Source: a bacterium (GTDB lineage: Bacteria; Chloroflexota; Dormibacteria; UBA8260; Bog-877). From it: 7,536 bases of DNA. Within the stretch, counting starts at the first letter, position 1. Every line of letters starts with the position of its first letter. The position numbers were made by a program, and so were the translations under genes. Below the pieces are notes generated by a model. That model ran no database searches, was not told the origin of the DNA, and saw only the letters and a program-made list of their open reading frames with translations. This document shows, piece after piece, positions 6,640 to 7,536 of this stretch. The DNA is taken from assembly GCA_021817025.1 (NCBI GenBank), contig JAKAWF010000157.1, positions 1-7,536 on the forward strand, in the 5' to 3' direction.

Positions 6640-7428
6640 ATGACAGTTGTCTCAAGTCCCCGGCCTGTGCCACTTCACCGCCTCATGGTGGTGCAGGTGA
6701 GGGCCGTGCTCCTCGGCTACTGGCGCATCCCCCTTTTCGCGATCTTTACCATCGGCATGCCCGTGATGTTCTTCGCCTTCTTCGGCCTGCCGCACCTGCA
6801 TCAGGCGGTAACCCGCCAGGTCTCCGTCGGCGCCTACATCCTGGCCTCGCTGGGAGCGTATGCGGTCAGCAATGTGCTGGTGTACAACGTGGGGATCGGG
6901 CAGGCGCAGACTAGGGCGCGAAAGCTTGACCTCCTGCAGAGGGCGAGTCCGCTGCCAGGATGGATCGCAATTGCAGCGACCATGGTCGGTGGTCTGGTGC
7001 TCGCCTCAATCTCGTTGGTGGTACTGCTCATCGTCGGCGCGGTCGCCGGAGTCAACCTGCCGTTCGCGCACTGGCTACTGCTTATCCTGGCCCTCCTGTA
7101 CGGCGCTACCCCGATGTTGGGACTCGGGCTGACCATCGGCTACATGGGCAGCTCCGGCAACCTTGCGCCGGCGCTGGCCAGCCTGATCTACCTTCCGATG
7201 GCGTTCGCGTCAGGCATTTTCATACCCCTGAGCCAGCTGCCGTCGATTGTCAGGGCCGTCGCGCCCTACCTGCCGCTGTATCAGGTCGGGCAACTGGGAT
7301 GGAATGCGGTAGGGGCCGCGAACGAGTCGGCTCCCGACGCGGTCTTCTGGACCGCGGTCTGGGCCGTCGTCCTGGGGGGCCTCGCCGGGTACGCATACCG
7401 ACGGGACCAACGGCGCAAATTTGCCTGA
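6640..7428 (+). CDS. ABC-2 type transporter permease
   Basis: This 262-residue, strongly hydrophobic protein shows six membrane helices by eye: about 30-49, 62-84, 107-137, 143-168, 175-197 and 233-252, with a basic tail YRRDQRRKFA. This is the usual topology of ABC-2 permeases. The stretch PMAFASGIFIPLSQLP (186-201), before the last loop, is typical of the family, as is the cytoplasmic segment after helix 2 (QAQTRARKLDLLQRASPLPG). Its start ATG has GGAG at 6631-6634 with 5-nt spacing, overlapping the stop of the ATPase gene by one base. It would form the membrane channel of the exporter with that ATPase, probably as a dimer. No two-component regulator gene, often found beside such exporters, is visible before the window ends. 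No substrate can be assigned. Confidence 0.9.
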   Translation: MTVVSSPRPVPLHRLMVVQVRAVLLGYWRIPLFAIFTIGMPVMFFAFFGLPHLHQAVTRQVSVGAYILASLGAYAVSNVLVYNVGIGQAQTRARKLDLLQRASPLPGWIAIAATMVGGLVLASISLVVLLIVGAVAGVNLPFAHWLLLILALLYGATPMLGLGLTIGYMGSSGNLAPALASLIYLPMAFASGIFIPLSQLPSIVRAVAPYLPLYQVGQLGWNAVGAANESAPDAVFWTAVWAVVLGGLAGYAYRRDQRRKFA

Positions 7429-7485
7429 GTATGCATGGGTGGACTTTCGCACTGTCGGACGGTGCTGGGGTGTGCTGGCGATGGG

Positions 7486-7504
7486 GTGAAATGCCAGTGT
7501 TCAC
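7486..7504. repeat. Short inverted repeat downstream of the permease
   Basis: GTGAA (7486-7490) and TTCAC (7500-7504) are exact inverted copies 9 nt apart, a spacing used by dimeric regulators. The overlapping pair CTGGC (7475-7479) and GCCAG (7493-7497) could also form a small stem. The 7429-7536 segment shows no gene, so it may be the upstream region of a gene beyond the window. Such short arms can also arise by chance. Confidence 0.2.
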
Positions 7505-7536
7505 GCTGCCCGGGTGAGAACGTCAAGCAGGCCGTC

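Noticed and set aside
1..7536. CRISPR arrays, insertion sequences and long direct repeats.
   Set aside because: No regularly spaced repeats, transposase-like product or paired terminal inverted repeats were seen on reading the window.

Overview
The window comes from a high-GC bacterium (roughly two-thirds G+C by eye, with codons ending mostly in G or C). It uses a GTG start for Pnkp, and the ABC transporter appears to be transcribed as a leaderless mRNA. These traits fit an actinobacterial or Chloroflexota-like lineage, but nothing seen here fixes the taxon.

The centre of the window is a two-gene operon on the minus strand. hen1 (5452 down to 4007) encodes the 3'-terminal RNA ribose 2'-O-methyltransferase. 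pnkp (4023 down to 1426) encodes the three-domain polynucleotide kinase / 2',3'-phosphatase / ligase. The genes overlap by 17 nt, and a strong Shine-Dalgarno for pnkp lies inside the end of hen1. Together they form the bacterial Pnkp/Hen1 RNA repair complex. It heals the ends of RNA cut by ribotoxins, methylates the 3'-terminal ribose at the break and seals it, so the repaired site resists being cut again. All catalytic motifs I can check are intact in both proteins.

Divergent from hen1, across a 270-nt gap (5453-5722), is a plus-strand pair encoding an ABC exporter: an ATPase of the DrrA/CcmA type (5723-6631) and an ABC-2 type permease with six predicted membrane helices (6640-7428). A TATACT box lies 8 nt before the GTG start of the ATPase, as expected for a leaderless transcript. 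The last 108 nt (7429-7536) hold no gene that I can see, only a short inverted repeat.

Left of pnkp the sequence looks eroded. A GNAT acetyltransferase on the minus strand (913 down to 328) is split between two frames, with a G6 run as the likely shift site. Just downstream is the first half of a DUF4440 / NTF2-like domain (317 down to the window edge), whose frame then continues into unrelated sequence. Between the GNAT gene and pnkp (914-1425), one plus-strand frame has a clear protein-like base composition over about 1082-1345, but its identity and limits are unknown.

The Hen1-Pnkp pair is a known system and not a new one. The parts worth following up are the divergent leaderless exporter beside it, the frameshifted GNAT, and the unidentified coding signal at 1082-1345.
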